Origin: Thioclava sp. ES.031
Lineage (GTDB): Bacteria; Pseudomonadota; Alphaproteobacteria; Rhodobacterales; Rhodobacteraceae
Assembly (NCBI RefSeq): GCF_002563775.1
Contig: NZ_PDJO01000001.1
Coordinates: forward strand, 1,188,001-1,252,000
DNA: 64,000 bases
Reading direction: 5' to 3'
The position numbers were made by a program, and so were the translations under genes. Below are positions 54,420 through 64,000 of the stretch, in pieces. The notes under the pieces are model-generated. The model had not been told where the DNA came from. It did no database searches and worked only from the letters and a program-made list of their open reading frames with translations. How positions within the stretch are numbered: the first letter of the stretch is position 1; the number at the start of each line of letters is the position of its first letter.

Positions 54420-54991
54420 GTGTGCGACCTCTTGCGGCGATAGAACCAGATCGTGCCACCGAGAATGATCACGACCAGCAGGATCAGCGAGCCTTTCGAC
54501 AGCCAGCTGTCGATCTTCCCGATATGCGAGCCGAGCCAATAGCCGAGCGCCACGAAGGCCAGCGATTTCGGGATCGTGGCGATCAGGTTCGTGAGCAGGA
54601 AGACCCAGACATTCATCCGCGCGACTCCGGCCGCGACCAGCACCGGCGCGCCCGCCGAATGGGTCAGCTTGCCGAAGACCAGCGTCTTGATCCCCTTGTT
54701 CTGGAAGTGCCGCGCCGCGCTCACGAGCCGCGCGCGGCTCAGGCCCAGCTTGTCGCGCCACTTCTTGGGCATCCGGTTCAGCCCCCATCGGCCAAGCGCA
54801 TAGAGCCCCAGATCGCCGACGAGATCGGCAAGGATCACGATGATCGCGACCGACCAGACCGAGAACATGTTCTGGCTGGCGAGCCACGCCGCGATCACCG
54901 TCACGATCGGCCCTTCGAGCACCGCAATCGGCGCCAGCACGGCCAGGCCGTGTTTCGCCATCAATACGGAGATCGTCTCGAGGCCGATCAT
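54416..54991 (-). CDS. DedA/SNARE-associated (VTT) family membrane protein
   Basis: Membrane protein of 191 residues with about five hydrophobic segments. The re-entrant loop motif around LAPIAVLEGPIVTVIAAWL and the G-x-x-x-R-like segment LGLYALGRWGL match DedA/VTT proteins, which act as lipid scramblases or flippases. The second motif FGKLTHSAGAPVLVAAGVARM is the conserved F/YGR-like loop. It lies between two glycosyltransferases of the same operon, so it may flip a glycolipid or polyprenyl carrier. Confidence 0.83.
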   Translation of the reverse strand: MIGLETISVLMAKHGLAVLAPIAVLEGPIVTVIAAWLASQNMFSVWSVAIIVILADLVGDLGLYALGRWGLNRMPKKWRDKLGLSRARLVSAARHFQNKGIKTLVFGKLTHSAGAPVLVAAGVARMNVWVFLLTNLIATIPKSLAFVALGYWLGSHIGKIDSWLSKGSLILLVVIILGGTIWFYRRKRSHT

Positions 54992-54995
54992 CAGG

Positions 54996-56135
54996 TTACT
55001 CCGTGACGGGGGCGTCGCTGCGGGCGACGTCCCGGTGGGTCATGTCATTGCCGCGCCAGGTGAAATCGCGCCCGAACCAAGTCATCAGCCACAGCGCGGG
55101 CAGCATCGCGTCGCGGATCGCGAAGCCCGCAATGTCGCGCGCCGAGGCAGGCCAGCCGGCGATCCGGGCGAGCAGCACCTCGGCACCGTACCACAGCGCC
55201 ACCAGAAGCGGCAGGGCGATCCACGGCATCGCGCCCAACGCGGCCAGGGCAAGCGCGGCGAGGAAGGGCAGGAACGGGCCCTGCGCGATCTCGGCTGCGA
55301 AAATCATCACGAACCCGTCGCGGCGCACCTTGGACCAGCGCAGCTGGCGGTCCCAGACCGCGCGGGCCGAGCGCATCCCGATCGGTTGCGCGAAAAGGTG
55401 CCGCGTCAGCCGCACCTTCAGGCCCTGACGGCGCACCAGCTTGGTCGAGGCCACATCTTCGGCCATGTTGCGCCCGAGCGCCGCGAAACCGCCGCCCGCC
55501 ATCAGGATGTCGCGCCGCCAGAACAGCGATTTTCCTTGCGCGAAGCCCATCCCGATCATGTCGGCGGTCACCTGCCAGCGCGCCTGATTGGTGTTGAGGA
55601 AAGCCGCCTCCACCGCGCCCCAGAGATTGCCCGGGCGCTCGGCCACCGGCGGGGCGGATACGAGCCCTGTGCCGGGCCGCCACTCCGCCGCCAGCCGCTG
55701 CAGGTAGTCGCGCGGCAAGAGCAGATTGCTGTCGGCCATCGCGAGCCACTCCGCCTCGGTCGCCGACAGCCCCTTGTGCAGATTGTTCAGCTTCGGATTG
55801 CCCGACACCGCGTCGAGCCCGGTCAGAAGCCGTGCGCGCACCTGCGGGTTCTCTTCGATCAGGCGGCGGACCAGTGCGCAGGCGGGGTCGCGCTCCGACG
55901 GCGCGCAGAAGATCACCTCGTAATTCGGATAGTCGAGGTTGAAGGAGGAGCCCAGCGTCTCGGCATCGAAGGGATCGACCCCGCAGACCGGGCGCATCAG
56001 CGCGATGAAAGGCAGGTCGTCGGGCACCGGCTTCGGCGGGCGGGACTCGCGCCATGCGGTCATCGCAGCGCTGAGAAGATGCGCCGTGAGGGTGAGGCCC
56101 AGAAGGGCTGCGAGGGAGAGCAGAACGATCGTCAT
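54996..56135 (-). CDS. GT21-like lipid glycosyltransferase (Agt/ceramide glucosyltransferase type)
   Basis: Membrane enzyme of 379 residues. An N-terminal helix (residues 2-20) is followed by a GT-A core with the GT21 pattern: EVIFCAPSERDPA, the metal site MADSNLLLPRDY, NMAEDVAS, and Q-x-x-R-W in DRQLRWSKVRR. Three hydrophobic segments close the protein. In Agrobacterium and relatives, GT21-like Agt/Pgt enzymes glycosylate diacylglycerol and are paired with a PlcP phosphoesterase. The overlap of 4 bases with such a phosphoesterase gene here strongly suggests the same role, although ceramide is an alternative acceptor. Confidence 0.83.
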   Translation of the reverse strand: MTIVLLSLAALLGLTLTAHLLSAAMTAWRESRPPKPVPDDLPFIALMRPVCGVDPFDAETLGSSFNLDYPNYEVIFCAPSERDPACALVRRLIEENPQVRARLLTGLDAVSGNPKLNNLHKGLSATEAEWLAMADSNLLLPRDYLQRLAAEWRPGTGLVSAPPVAERPGNLWGAVEAAFLNTNQARWQVTADMIGMGFAQGKSLFWRRDILMAGGGFAALGRNMAEDVASTKLVRRQGLKVRLTRHLFAQPIGMRSARAVWDRQLRWSKVRRDGFVMIFAAEIAQGPFLPFLAALALAALGAMPWIALPLLVALWYGAEVLLARIAGWPASARDIAGFAIRDAMLPALWLMTWFGRDFTWRGNDMTHRDVARSDAPVTE

Positions 56136-56935
56136 GCGCGAACCTTTGCGACGGCGGGGCGGGTGCCGGTCTCGGTGACCGCAGCGGGCTCCGCGCCCCA
56201 TTGAAGAAGTTGCAATGCGCCGGAACTATCCTCGGCCAGGGCGGTCAGGCTGTCCACCCAATCGCCGCAATTGGCATAGGTCAGCCCGTCGACATCGCGC
56301 AAAGCAGGCTTGTGCGAGTGGCCGCAGATGATCCCGTCGACCCCGGCTTCGGAGGCCAGCGCGATCAAGCGATGCTCATAGCCCGAGCCGCGCGCGATCA
56401 GCTGATTGATGCCTTCGATCGCAAGCTGGATCAGGGTGCGCTCGGTCTCAGACACGTCGCGGCGACGGCGCAGCCACGCATCGATGCCGCGAAACAGCGC
56501 GTCCATCCGGCTCCCGAAACGGGTCATCGCGTGCCAGCGCAGGATACGCGCGTCGCATTGATCGCCATGCACGATGAGGTAGCGTTGCCCGTCCGCGCCG
56601 ACATGCAGCGCCGTCTCGGTCAGCTCGAAACTGAGGAAATTCATCCCCGGCGCACGCAGCGCCGCATCGTGATTGCCGGGCAGATAGACGATGCGCGTCC
56701 CGGCCTCGGCATGGGCTTCGAGGGTCTCGATGATCTCGGCATGGATCTCGCTCCATTGCACGGGCCCGCCATGCCAGAGATCGAGGATGTCGCCGACGAG
56801 GTAGATCGCGTCGGCCTGAACGCTTTGCAGGAAATCGAGGATCGGGCCGGGGCTGCACCCGCGCGATCCGAGGTGGAAATCCGACAGGAAAAGGCTGCGG
56901 TAGCGTTGTTTGTTGTGATGGCGCGATCGGCTCAT
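56132..56935 (-). CDS. Calcineurin-like phosphoesterase, PlcP-type phospholipase C or LpxH-like
   Basis: Metallophosphoesterase of 267 residues with all metal motifs: LSDFHLGS, LVGDILDLWHG, LPGNHDAAL, VHGDQCD and CGHSHKPAL. The sequence is of the UDP-2,3-diacylglucosamine hydrolase-like type to which PlcP belongs. PlcP cleaves phosphatidylcholine and phosphatidylethanolamine to diacylglycerol when phosphate is scarce. The coupled GT21 gene and the Pho-box repeats upstream favour PlcP over the lipid A enzyme LpxH; many alphaproteobacteria use LpxI for that step. It is the first gene of the operon. Confidence 0.82.
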   Translation of the reverse strand: MSRSRHHNKQRYRSLFLSDFHLGSRGCSPGPILDFLQSVQADAIYLVGDILDLWHGGPVQWSEIHAEIIETLEAHAEAGTRIVYLPGNHDAALRAPGMNFLSFELTETALHVGADGQRYLIVHGDQCDARILRWHAMTRFGSRMDALFRGIDAWLRRRRDVSETERTLIQLAIEGINQLIARGSGYEHRLIALASEAGVDGIICGHSHKPALRDVDGLTYANCGDWVDSLTALAEDSSGALQLLQWGAEPAAVTETGTRPAVAKVRA

Positions 56936-57084
56936 GTCACATCTCCGGTGGATCTGCGGGGAGGGGCAGGCAACCGGCGCCTGCGCGGAGAAGCGGAGCG
57001 GAAACAGTCAGGAAAATCACAGGCTGTATGTTATGGCCCATAGGGTCCTTCCGCTCGTTGCTGCGCTGCCCATCGCCTTTCGAC

Positions 57085-57112
57085 GTGACATGGATGTGAC
57101 GGCTCCGTGAAC
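57085..57112 (-). promoter_or_regulatory. Pho box: three 11-bp-phased half-sites before the PlcP-like gene
   Basis: Read on the minus strand, GTTCAC, CGTCAC and TGTCAC follow one another with exactly 5 bases between them (plus-strand GTGAAC at 57107, GTGACG at 57096, GTGACA at 57085). An 11-base direct-repeat period with a TGTCAC-like core is the PhoB-site design. It lies 150 bases before the PlcP-like start and points toward it. A further ATGTCAC is at 57118 in the other orientation. The rest of the 326-base gap between the divergent genes has no convincing gene. Confidence 0.7.
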
Positions 57113-57261
57113 CTGTAATGTCACCTAGAGGCAGCTGTGCGGTGATCAACCATAAGGATGTGAAATACTAAGCAACTTCCGGTGAGCGCACGATATCTTG
57201 CGGTTTGTTTCACCCGTAAGCATAGTGGTCGCGGTCTCGACGATTGGCGAAGGAGAACGCG

Positions 57262-57618
57262 ATGGCAGGATATCTGACCACCCATGTGCTCGACACGGCA
57301 CGGGGATGCCCGGCGGAAGGGCTCAAGATCACGCTCTTCGCGCTCGACGAGGCAGGCCGTGTGCCGCTGGCCGAGATGGTGACGAATGCCGATGGGCGCA
57401 CCGACTCGCCGATCCTGCCGGTGGAGCGGTTTCGCACCGGCAAGTTCGAACTGGTTTTCGCCGCGGGCGACTATCTGAGGGCGAGCGGGCAGGGGGCGGC
57501 AGAGCCGCTTTTCCTCGATGAAATCCCGATCCGCTTCGGCATGAATGACGCCGAGGCGCATTGCCACGTGCCGCTTCTGCTCTCGCCTTACGGCTACTCC
57601 ACTTATCGCGGCAGCTGA
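57262..57618 (+). CDS. uraH: 5-hydroxyisourate hydrolase (transthyretin-like)
   Basis: Enzyme of 118 residues that hydrolyses 5-hydroxyisourate, the product of urate oxidation. It begins with the family motif LTTHVLDTARGCPAEG and ends with the diagnostic YRGS; the catalytic His-Arg-His set is seen in THVLD, PVERFRTGKF and AHCHVPLLLSP. AAGGAG precedes the ATG at 57262. It is followed by puuD, the enzyme that makes its substrate, so the two form a urate-breakdown pair. There is no Tat or Sec signal. Confidence 0.93.
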   Translation: MAGYLTTHVLDTARGCPAEGLKITLFALDEAGRVPLAEMVTNADGRTDSPILPVERFRTGKFELVFAAGDYLRASGQGAAEPLFLDEIPIRFGMNDAEAHCHVPLLLSPYGYSTYRGS

Positions 57619-57740
57619 GCGCGGGTCCTCCATCTGCTTGCGATTTGAGCAACCGGACAAAATTCGGGCGGTTCCGCCGCGCCATCGCTTGCGCTCGGGC
57701 GTGGCTTGGGAAACTCTGGGCGCAAAACGAAGGATGACGG

Positions 57741-59039
57741 ATGGATTACACGTTTTTTCTGGAATGGGTGCAGTTCGCGGTACGCTGGCTGCATGTGATC
57801 ACCGCGATCGCGTGGATCGGGTCGTCCTTCTATTTCATCGCGCTTGATCTGGGGCTGGTGCCCGAGCCCGGTGCCCCCAAGGGCGTGCATGGCGCGGCCT
57901 GGCAGGTCCATGGCGGCGGCTTTTACCATATTCAGAAATACCTCGTCGCACCTGCGCAGATGCCCGACCGGCTGACCTGGTTCAAATGGGAAAGCTACAT
58001 GACGTGGCTTTCGGGCTTTGCGATGATGGTGGTTCTGTATTGGACGCAGGCGCAGTTCTACCTGATCGATCCGCGGGTGATGGAGCTGCCCGTTTGGGAG
58101 GCGATCCTGATTTCGATCGGCTCGCTCGCGCTGGGTTGGCTCCTCTACGACCTGATCTGCAAGTCGAGCTTTGGCGAGAATAACACGCGGCTGATGCTGG
58201 GGCTCTATGTCATTCTCGTCGCGATGGCCTGGGGCTATACGCAGGTCTTCTCCGGCCGTGCGGCGCTGCTGCATCTGGGCGCCTTCACCGCGACGATCAT
58301 GACCGCGAATGTGTTCCTGATCATTATTCCGAACCAGAAGATCGTGGTCGCCGATCTCATGGCGGGGCGCACGCCCGATCCGAAATACGGCAAGATCGCC
58401 AAACAGCGCTCGACGCATAACAACTACCTGACGCTGCCGGTCATCTTCCTGATGCTGTCGAACCATTATCCGCTGGCCTTCGCGAGCGCGTATAACTGGC
58501 TGATCGCCTCTCTGGTGTTCCTGATGGGCGTGACGATCCGGCATTTCTTCAACACCCATCACGCCCATAAGGGAAAGCCCTGGTGGACATGGGGTGCGAC
58601 CGCGGCGCTGTTCGTCGCGATCGTTTGGCTATCCTCGATCCCGAAAGCGGATGCTGGCGAGGACATGGAGGACAGCGCAATGCTTACCCCCTTCGAGCAA
58701 CGCTTCGCCGCGGCGCCCGGTTTCGACGAGGTGAGCGGGATCGTCATGGGGCGCTGTTCGATGTGCCATGCGAACGAGCCCGGCTATGAAGGGATCGGTC
58801 ATGCGCCGAAGGGCATCAAGCTGGAGACGCCGCGCGAAATCGCCGCCGCCGCACGGCAGATCTATGTGCAAGCTGGGCTGACCGATGCGATGCCCCCCGC
58901 GAATTTGAGCTACATGGAGCCGCAGGAGCGCGCCGCCATCCGGGCTTGGTTCCGGGCGGGCGAGGCCGGGACGCAACGAGCAAGCGAGACGGATCGGGCG
59001 GAGGCCACGATCGCTGCACCCCATCCCAACGCGTCCTGA
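57741..59039 (+). CDS. puuD: Membrane-bound urate hydroxylase PuuD with cytochrome c domain
   Basis: Protein of 432 residues that oxidises urate to 5-hydroxyisourate and passes electrons through a cytochrome c domain. An N-terminal DUF989 membrane region has about eight helices with conserved histidines (VRWLHVITAIAWIG, GGGFYHIQKY, RHFFNTHHAHKG). The C-terminal ~100 residues form a cytochrome c domain with haem motif CSMCH in GRCSMCHANEPGY, and axial Met candidates in DAMPPANLSYM. It lies 122 bases after uraH on the same strand. No xanthine dehydrogenase or allantoin genes are nearby. Confidence 0.92.
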   Translation: MDYTFFLEWVQFAVRWLHVITAIAWIGSSFYFIALDLGLVPEPGAPKGVHGAAWQVHGGGFYHIQKYLVAPAQMPDRLTWFKWESYMTWLSGFAMMVVLYWTQAQFYLIDPRVMELPVWEAILISIGSLALGWLLYDLICKSSFGENNTRLMLGLYVILVAMAWGYTQVFSGRAALLHLGAFTATIMTANVFLIIIPNQKIVVADLMAGRTPDPKYGKIAKQRSTHNNYLTLPVIFLMLSNHYPLAFASAYNWLIASLVFLMGVTIRHFFNTHHAHKGKPWWTWGATAALFVAIVWLSSIPKADAGEDMEDSAMLTPFEQRFAAAPGFDEVSGIVMGRCSMCHANEPGYEGIGHAPKGIKLETPREIAAAARQIYVQAGLTDAMPPANLSYMEPQERAAIRAWFRAGEAGTQRASETDRAEATIAAPHPNAS

Positions 59040-59081
59040 TTGCCGTCCCGCGCCGAGGCGGTCGGCTCGTTCCCTTTTCGC

Positions 59082-61607
59082 TTAAAAATCCTCCCAATCG
59101 TCATCTGTGGGCGGAGGCGGCACCGCCAGCGCGGTGTTGCCCGACACACCGACCTGCTGAGCCGATTTGGGTCGGGCTGATTGGTGCGGCGCGGATGCTG
59201 TGGGCCCGGACATTTCGGGCAAGGCTTCTGCCACAGCCGCTTTTTCTGCAGGCGATGTGCTATCGACCCCCTCATCCGGAGCGGCGTCGCCAAGTTTGAA
59301 TTGCCCCATTGCCGCGCCGAGTTCCATCGCCTCGCGTTCGAGAACCTGGCTCGCGGCGAGCGCTTCTTCGAACATGGCGGCGTTGTGTTGGGTGACCTGA
59401 TCGAGCTGCGTTACGGCGGAGTTGATTTCGGTCAGGCCCGCGCTTTGCTCCTGCGTCGCATTTGCACTGTCCGCGACATAGGCGAGGAGATCTGAGACGG
59501 AGGACTGGATGCCACCAAGTGCATCGCCCGCTTGGCCCACGAGGCCGACGCCGCGCTTTACCTGCGCCGAGGAGTTCGCGATCAGTTCGGCGATTTCGCG
59601 CGCGGCATCCGAGGAGCGTTGCGCGAGTGCGCGCACTTCCGAGGCGACGACGGCGAAGCCGCGCCCGGCCTCGCCAGCGCGGGCGGCTTCCACACCGGCA
59701 TTAAGGGCGAGCAGGTTGGTCTGGAAGGCGATCTCGTCGATGACGCTGGTGATCCGGCTGATCTGTTCCGAGCTTTGTTCGATTTCCGACATGGCCTGCA
59801 CGGCTTCAGAGACGACGTGGCCGCTTTGTTCGGCACTGCGCCGGGCGGTTTCGACGAGGTCGTTGGCGCGACCGGCAGCGCGGGCGGCAGCCTCAACCGA
59901 GGCGGTGATCTCGTTGAGCGCTGCGGCGGTTTCTTCCAGCGTGGCTGCCTGCCGTTCGGTGCGCCGCGCCATGTCGTCGGAGCTGGACGAGATTTGCCGC
60001 GCCTCGGTGCGGATCGATCCGGCATTTTCGAGCACCTTGCGCATCGCGCCCCGCAGATCGCCGATCGCGCTGTTGAAATCGCTGCGCAAAGCCTTGTAGT
60101 CGCCTTCGAATTCGGTGGTGATCTCGGCCATGAGGTCCCCGGCAGAGAGCCCGGCCAAGGCCGATTTCAGCGTCTCCACGATGTTCTGTTGGGCGGCCAT
60201 CATCGCGCTGCGCTCGGCCCGCCGGGCTTCGGCTTCCAGATGTTGTTGCGTTCGGTCGCTCGCAAGAACGCTGAACATGACCATCTTGCCGTCCGTGTCG
60301 AGGATCGGGTTGACCGAGCCTTCGAGCCAGGCCTGACGGCCATCGGCGCAGCGCAGCACGAGCATACCCGCAAAGGGCTGCGGATCGCGCTGGAGGATTT
60401 CGCAGACTGGCTGCCCTTCGAAGGTGATCTGACCGGCGACGGACATTCCCTCCATCTTTGCGCGGGGCGCGCCAAAGACCTCGGCAAATGCGTCGTTGAC
60501 GGAGTCGATCGTGACGTCAGGGCGCAGGTCGACCCGCAGCAGGTTGGCGTCGATCGCGGAAATCAGAGAGGCGTTTCGCTGTTCTTCGGTGATGTTGCGC
60601 CATTGCGAGACATGGCCGATTTTCTCCCCCGCCTCGTCGATGACGGGGCTGACGAGGGCGAGAATCGCCCCGGCGCGCATCCGTCCTTCGAGCGTGAGCG
60701 TGTCGCGCGCGCCATCGTCGAGGGCGGCGGCCGTTGTCGTGCCGGCCGGCAAGATGAGATCCGCGCGCGTTCCCAAGAGCTTGTCGGGATCGAAATCCGG
60801 GTTGTGGGCGCGGATTTCCGCAGCGAAGGGGCGCAGCAAATCCGCGGCCGCCTCATTGGCGAAGGTGATGACGTGGTCGTTGTTGGTAAGAATGATCGCG
60901 ACCGTGGCGCTTTCGAGCGCGGCGCTATGCATCCGTGCAGCACGGTTATGCGATTCGGCGGTCGCGAGCTCGGACTGGAAGGTCCCCAGAGCGCGGGCGA
61001 TCGCGCCGATTTCGTCGCGGCGACCGGTGGCGGGGATGTCCGTATCGAGCTGTCCCCCGGCCACGGAACGCATCGCCTCCGTCACGCGGGTGAGGGGGTG
61101 GGTGATCAGCCAGCGCACGCCCAGCATCACACCGCCGAGAATGCCCGCGAAAATCAACGCGGTGAAAGAGAGGTTGCGCACCATGTCCTTTTGAGCGCGA
61201 GCGATGGCGGGGGCCGGACTCCAGCGCAGGGCAATCGCGGCGATCGGCGGATCCTCCGGGGAAATGCGCAGTGGAATCGCCTCGCTCAGCCCATCTGCCG
61301 AGATCGCCCTGTCGTTGGCCTCAAGCGCGCTTTGGGCCAGGGAGACAAGCGCGGGATCGGGCGCGCCAGCCTCGGCCATAACCGTGCCGCGTCTGTTGAG
61401 CGCGACTGCGGATTGGCCAGCGCCGTCCGAGCCCGCGAGCACGTTCTCCAACTCATGCGTCGCATCCGCAACCCGCCCCGTGATCAGCGAATCCGTCACC
61501 GAATCGCCGAGCATCGGCAGGATCTGGTCGAGATGTGCCCGCGCCGCCTCATTGGCGCGACGATGGTTCGAATTGATCGTGAGCAGCGTCATCAACGCCG
61601 CGAACAC
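59082..61607 (-). CDS. Methyl-accepting chemotaxis protein with PAS domains (N-terminus apparently frameshifted)
   Basis: Chemoreceptor of 841 residues from this start. Order: sensor region (about 17-140), transmembrane helix (about 146-168, [19 protein letters not shown]), HAMP, two PAS domains ([30 protein letters not shown]), signalling helices with hairpin tip [20 protein letters not shown], and a C-terminal DDWEDF resembling the CheR-docking pentapeptide. The GTG at 61607 cuts into the first transmembrane helix. A better start (ATG 61665, after GAGGCGG) gives [17 protein letters not shown] and joins this frame if one base is removed from the C-run at 61611-61614. Confidence 0.85.
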   Translation of the reverse strand: MFAALMTLLTINSNHRRANEAARAHLDQILPMLGDSVTDSLITGRVADATHELENVLAGSDGAGQSAVALNRRGTVMAEAGAPDPALVSLAQSALEANDRAISADGLSEAIPLRISPEDPPIAAIALRWSPAPAIARAQKDMVRNLSFTALIFAGILGGVMLGVRWLITHPLTRVTEAMRSVAGGQLDTDIPATGRRDEIGAIARALGTFQSELATAESHNRAARMHSAALESATVAIILTNNDHVITFANEAAADLLRPFAAEIRAHNPDFDPDKLLGTRADLILPAGTTTAAALDDGARDTLTLEGRMRAGAILALVSPVIDEAGEKIGHVSQWRNITEEQRNASLISAIDANLLRVDLRPDVTIDSVNDAFAEVFGAPRAKMEGMSVAGQITFEGQPVCEILQRDPQPFAGMLVLRCADGRQAWLEGSVNPILDTDGKMVMFSVLASDRTQQHLEAEARRAERSAMMAAQQNIVETLKSALAGLSAGDLMAEITTEFEGDYKALRSDFNSAIGDLRGAMRKVLENAGSIRTEARQISSSSDDMARRTERQAATLEETAAALNEITASVEAAARAAGRANDLVETARRSAEQSGHVVSEAVQAMSEIEQSSEQISRITSVIDEIAFQTNLLALNAGVEAARAGEAGRGFAVVASEVRALAQRSSDAAREIAELIANSSAQVKRGVGLVGQAGDALGGIQSSVSDLLAYVADSANATQEQSAGLTEINSAVTQLDQVTQHNAAMFEEALAASQVLEREAMELGAAMGQFKLGDAAPDEGVDSTSPAEKAAVAEALPEMSGPTASAPHQSARPKSAQQVGVSGNTALAVPPPPTDDDWEDF

Positions 61608-61887
61608 GATCCCCGCTGAGCATCACGGTGTGCCAGGCGCTTGCACCAGCCTCGGATTTGGACATGTCCGCCTCATTTTTCCACACGGGCGCATTCCCGC
61701 AAAATCGCCGACACGCTACGTCCAGACCCTTTCCATGCGATTAACACGCACCCGCCCACCGCCAATATTTGCGCCGCGGCAGCACTTCGCGCGGGGTCAG
61801 CGCCCTTGAAGGTCCCCGATGCGGTCACTAAGACTTCTGTAAAGATCACACGCTATGAACAGCGTCGAACGACCAGGAAGGGCCGAG

Positions 61888-62517
61888 ATGAAAGATCCCC
61901 ACGAGTTTTACATGAACACGCTGGTGCCGATGGTGGTCGAGCAGACCTCGCGCGGCGAGCGTGCCTACGACATCTACTCGCGCCTGCTGAAAGAGCGCAT
62001 CATCTTCCTGTCGGGGCCGGTCCATGACGGCATGTCGACCCTGATCTGCGCGCAGCTTCTCTTCCTCGAGGCCGAGAACCCGAAGAAAGAGATCGCGATG
62101 TATATCAACTCGCCGGGCGGCGTGGTGACCTCGGGTCTCTCGATCTACGACACGATGCAATACATCAAGCCGAAGGTCTCGACCCTGGTGATCGGGCAGG
62201 CGGCGTCGATGGGCTCGCTGCTGCTGACCGCGGGCGAAAAGGGAATGCGCTTCTCGCTGCCCAACAGCCGCGTCATGGTGCACCAGCCCTCGGGCGGCTA
62301 TCAGGGTCAGGCGACCGACATCATGATCCACGCCCGCGAGACCGAGAAACTCAAGCGTCGCTTGAACGAAATCTACGTCAAGCACACCGGCAACGACTAC
62401 GACACGATCGAGGCCGGCCTCGAGCGCGACAACTTCATGTCCGCCGAAGAAGCGAAGTCCTGGGGTCTGATCGACGAGATCCTCGAGAGCCGCGTCAGCG
62501 ACGACGGAGAAAAGTGA
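61888..62517 (+). CDS. clpP: ATP-dependent Clp protease proteolytic subunit
   Basis: Serine peptidase of 209 residues that forms the tetradecameric chamber of ClpXP/ClpAP. The catalytic Ser is in [11 protein letters not shown] (about residue 105), the His in [10 protein letters not shown] (about 130) and the Asp in the following [14 protein letters not shown] region. The ATG at 61888 is chosen because AGGAAGGG precedes it; the upstream in-frame ATG would add 11 non-conserved residues. It is followed 118 bases later by clpX. Confidence 0.96.
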   Translation: MKDPHEFYMNTLVPMVVEQTSRGERAYDIYSRLLKERIIFLSGPVHDGMSTLICAQLLFLEAENPKKEIAMYINSPGGVVTSGLSIYDTMQYIKPKVSTLVIGQAASMGSLLLTAGEKGMRFSLPNSRVMVHQPSGGYQGQATDIMIHARETEKLKRRLNEIYVKHTGNDYDTIEAGLERDNFMSAEEAKSWGLIDEILESRVSDDGEK

Positions 62518-62635
62518 TCCCCCGGCTTAACTTCGGGGCGATTTTGACATTGAGGTGACGGTTGGCCTGTCCTAGTCTTGATGGGACAGGCCAATTCACG
62601 AAGCCCGGGGGCAGCCCGGGCAGCAGAGGTAAGAG

Positions 62636-63901
<1,266 letters not shown>

Positions 63902-63925
63902 TCGCGGCGCTGCCAAAGATTGGAC

Positions 63926-63951
63926 AAGGGGCGAGCTTCGGCTCGCCCCTT
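63926..63951 (+). terminator. Rho-independent terminator after clpX
   Basis: AAGGGGCGAGC and GCTCGCCCCTT form a perfect 11-base stem with a stable TTCG tetraloop, 25 bases after the clpX stop codon. The T-run is short. The last ~50 bases of the window show no gene. Confidence 0.85.
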
Positions 63952-64000
63952 TGCGTTTGCGACATGTTTCTTCTCGCGCGGCGCGGTTTGCGTTAATCTC

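Noticed and set aside
56132..56935. Calling the phosphoesterase LpxH (lipid A synthesis)
   Set aside because: Motifs allow it, but the coupled GT21 gene and upstream Pho-box repeats fit PlcP better; the lipid A alternative is kept in the entry text only.
56937..57149. A 70-codon frame on the minus strand before the PlcP-like gene
   Set aside because: It spans the Pho-box region, has no ribosome site or domain, and the composition is not protein-like; it is treated as non-coding control DNA.
61804..61850. A CTTG-type heat-shock (RpoH) promoter before clpP
   Set aside because: CTTGAA occurs at 61804, but the sequence 17-18 bases on (CACTAAG) is a poor match to the alphaproteobacterial -10, so it is not reported as a feature.

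Overview
The window is 64 kb of GC-rich chromosome from an alphaproteobacterium, most likely a member of the Rhodobacterales (Rhodobacteraceae/Paracoccaceae). The reasons are the protein flavour (membrane-anchored cytochrome c of the CycM/c-y type, the yfgM-like/bamB/der order, TAXI-TRAP genes), the alphaproteobacterial LexA motif GAAC-N7-GAAC, and dense coding with many 4-bp ATGA overlaps. The assignment is by recognition only; no search was run. I see no rRNA, tRNA, CRISPR array, insertion sequence or prophage. The species cannot be named from this.

Layout. 0-16 kb: the 3' end of an Atm1-type ABC exporter, a first RND efflux pump (minus), a yfgM-like/bamB/der envelope and ribosome-assembly block, serS, and a second RND pump (plus) behind a tandem palindromic operator. 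16-18 kb: two overlapping glycosyltransferase-like genes. 18-26 kb: a NitT/TauT-type ABC importer, a CpdB-like nucleotide phosphodiesterase, nudC, an SRPBCC protein, pheA and cytochrome cycM. 26-33 kb: a complete yejABEF-type peptide importer with a glycosyltransferase translationally coupled to its end. 33-38.3 kb: an SOS-controlled imuB-dnaE2 mutagenesis pair without imuA. 38.3-45 kb: an exopolysaccharide-type operon (UDP-glucuronate decarboxylase, processive GT2, secreted GH26-like hydrolase) beside a quorum-sensing locus with a LuxI, a full LuxR and a divergent LuxR-like protein that has only the signal-binding domain. 45-52 kb: a TAXI-TRAP transporter with a coupled universal stress protein, an RpiR regulator, and a divergent aminotransferase/BKACE pair. 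52-57 kb: a flavoprotein disulfide oxidoreductase and a four-gene operon (PlcP-like phosphoesterase, GT21 glycosyltransferase, DedA, GT2) preceded by three 11-bp-phased Pho-box half-sites. 57-64 kb: urate catabolism (uraH, puuD), a chemoreceptor with an apparent N-terminal frameshift, and clpP-clpX.

The most interesting regions are: (i) the quorum-sensing plus exopolysaccharide island, where an HTH-less LuxR homologue could act as a built-in antagonist and the synthase carries QxxQW instead of QxxRW; (ii) the predicted phosphate-starvation lipid-remodelling operon with its visible Pho box; (iii) dnaE2, whose first ~25 codons lie in a dispersed repeat that also occurs at 17.93 kb; and (iv) a transporter/aminotransferase/BKACE cluster that may be an undescribed amino-acid catabolic pathway. 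These functional links are inferred from gene neighbourhood and motifs.
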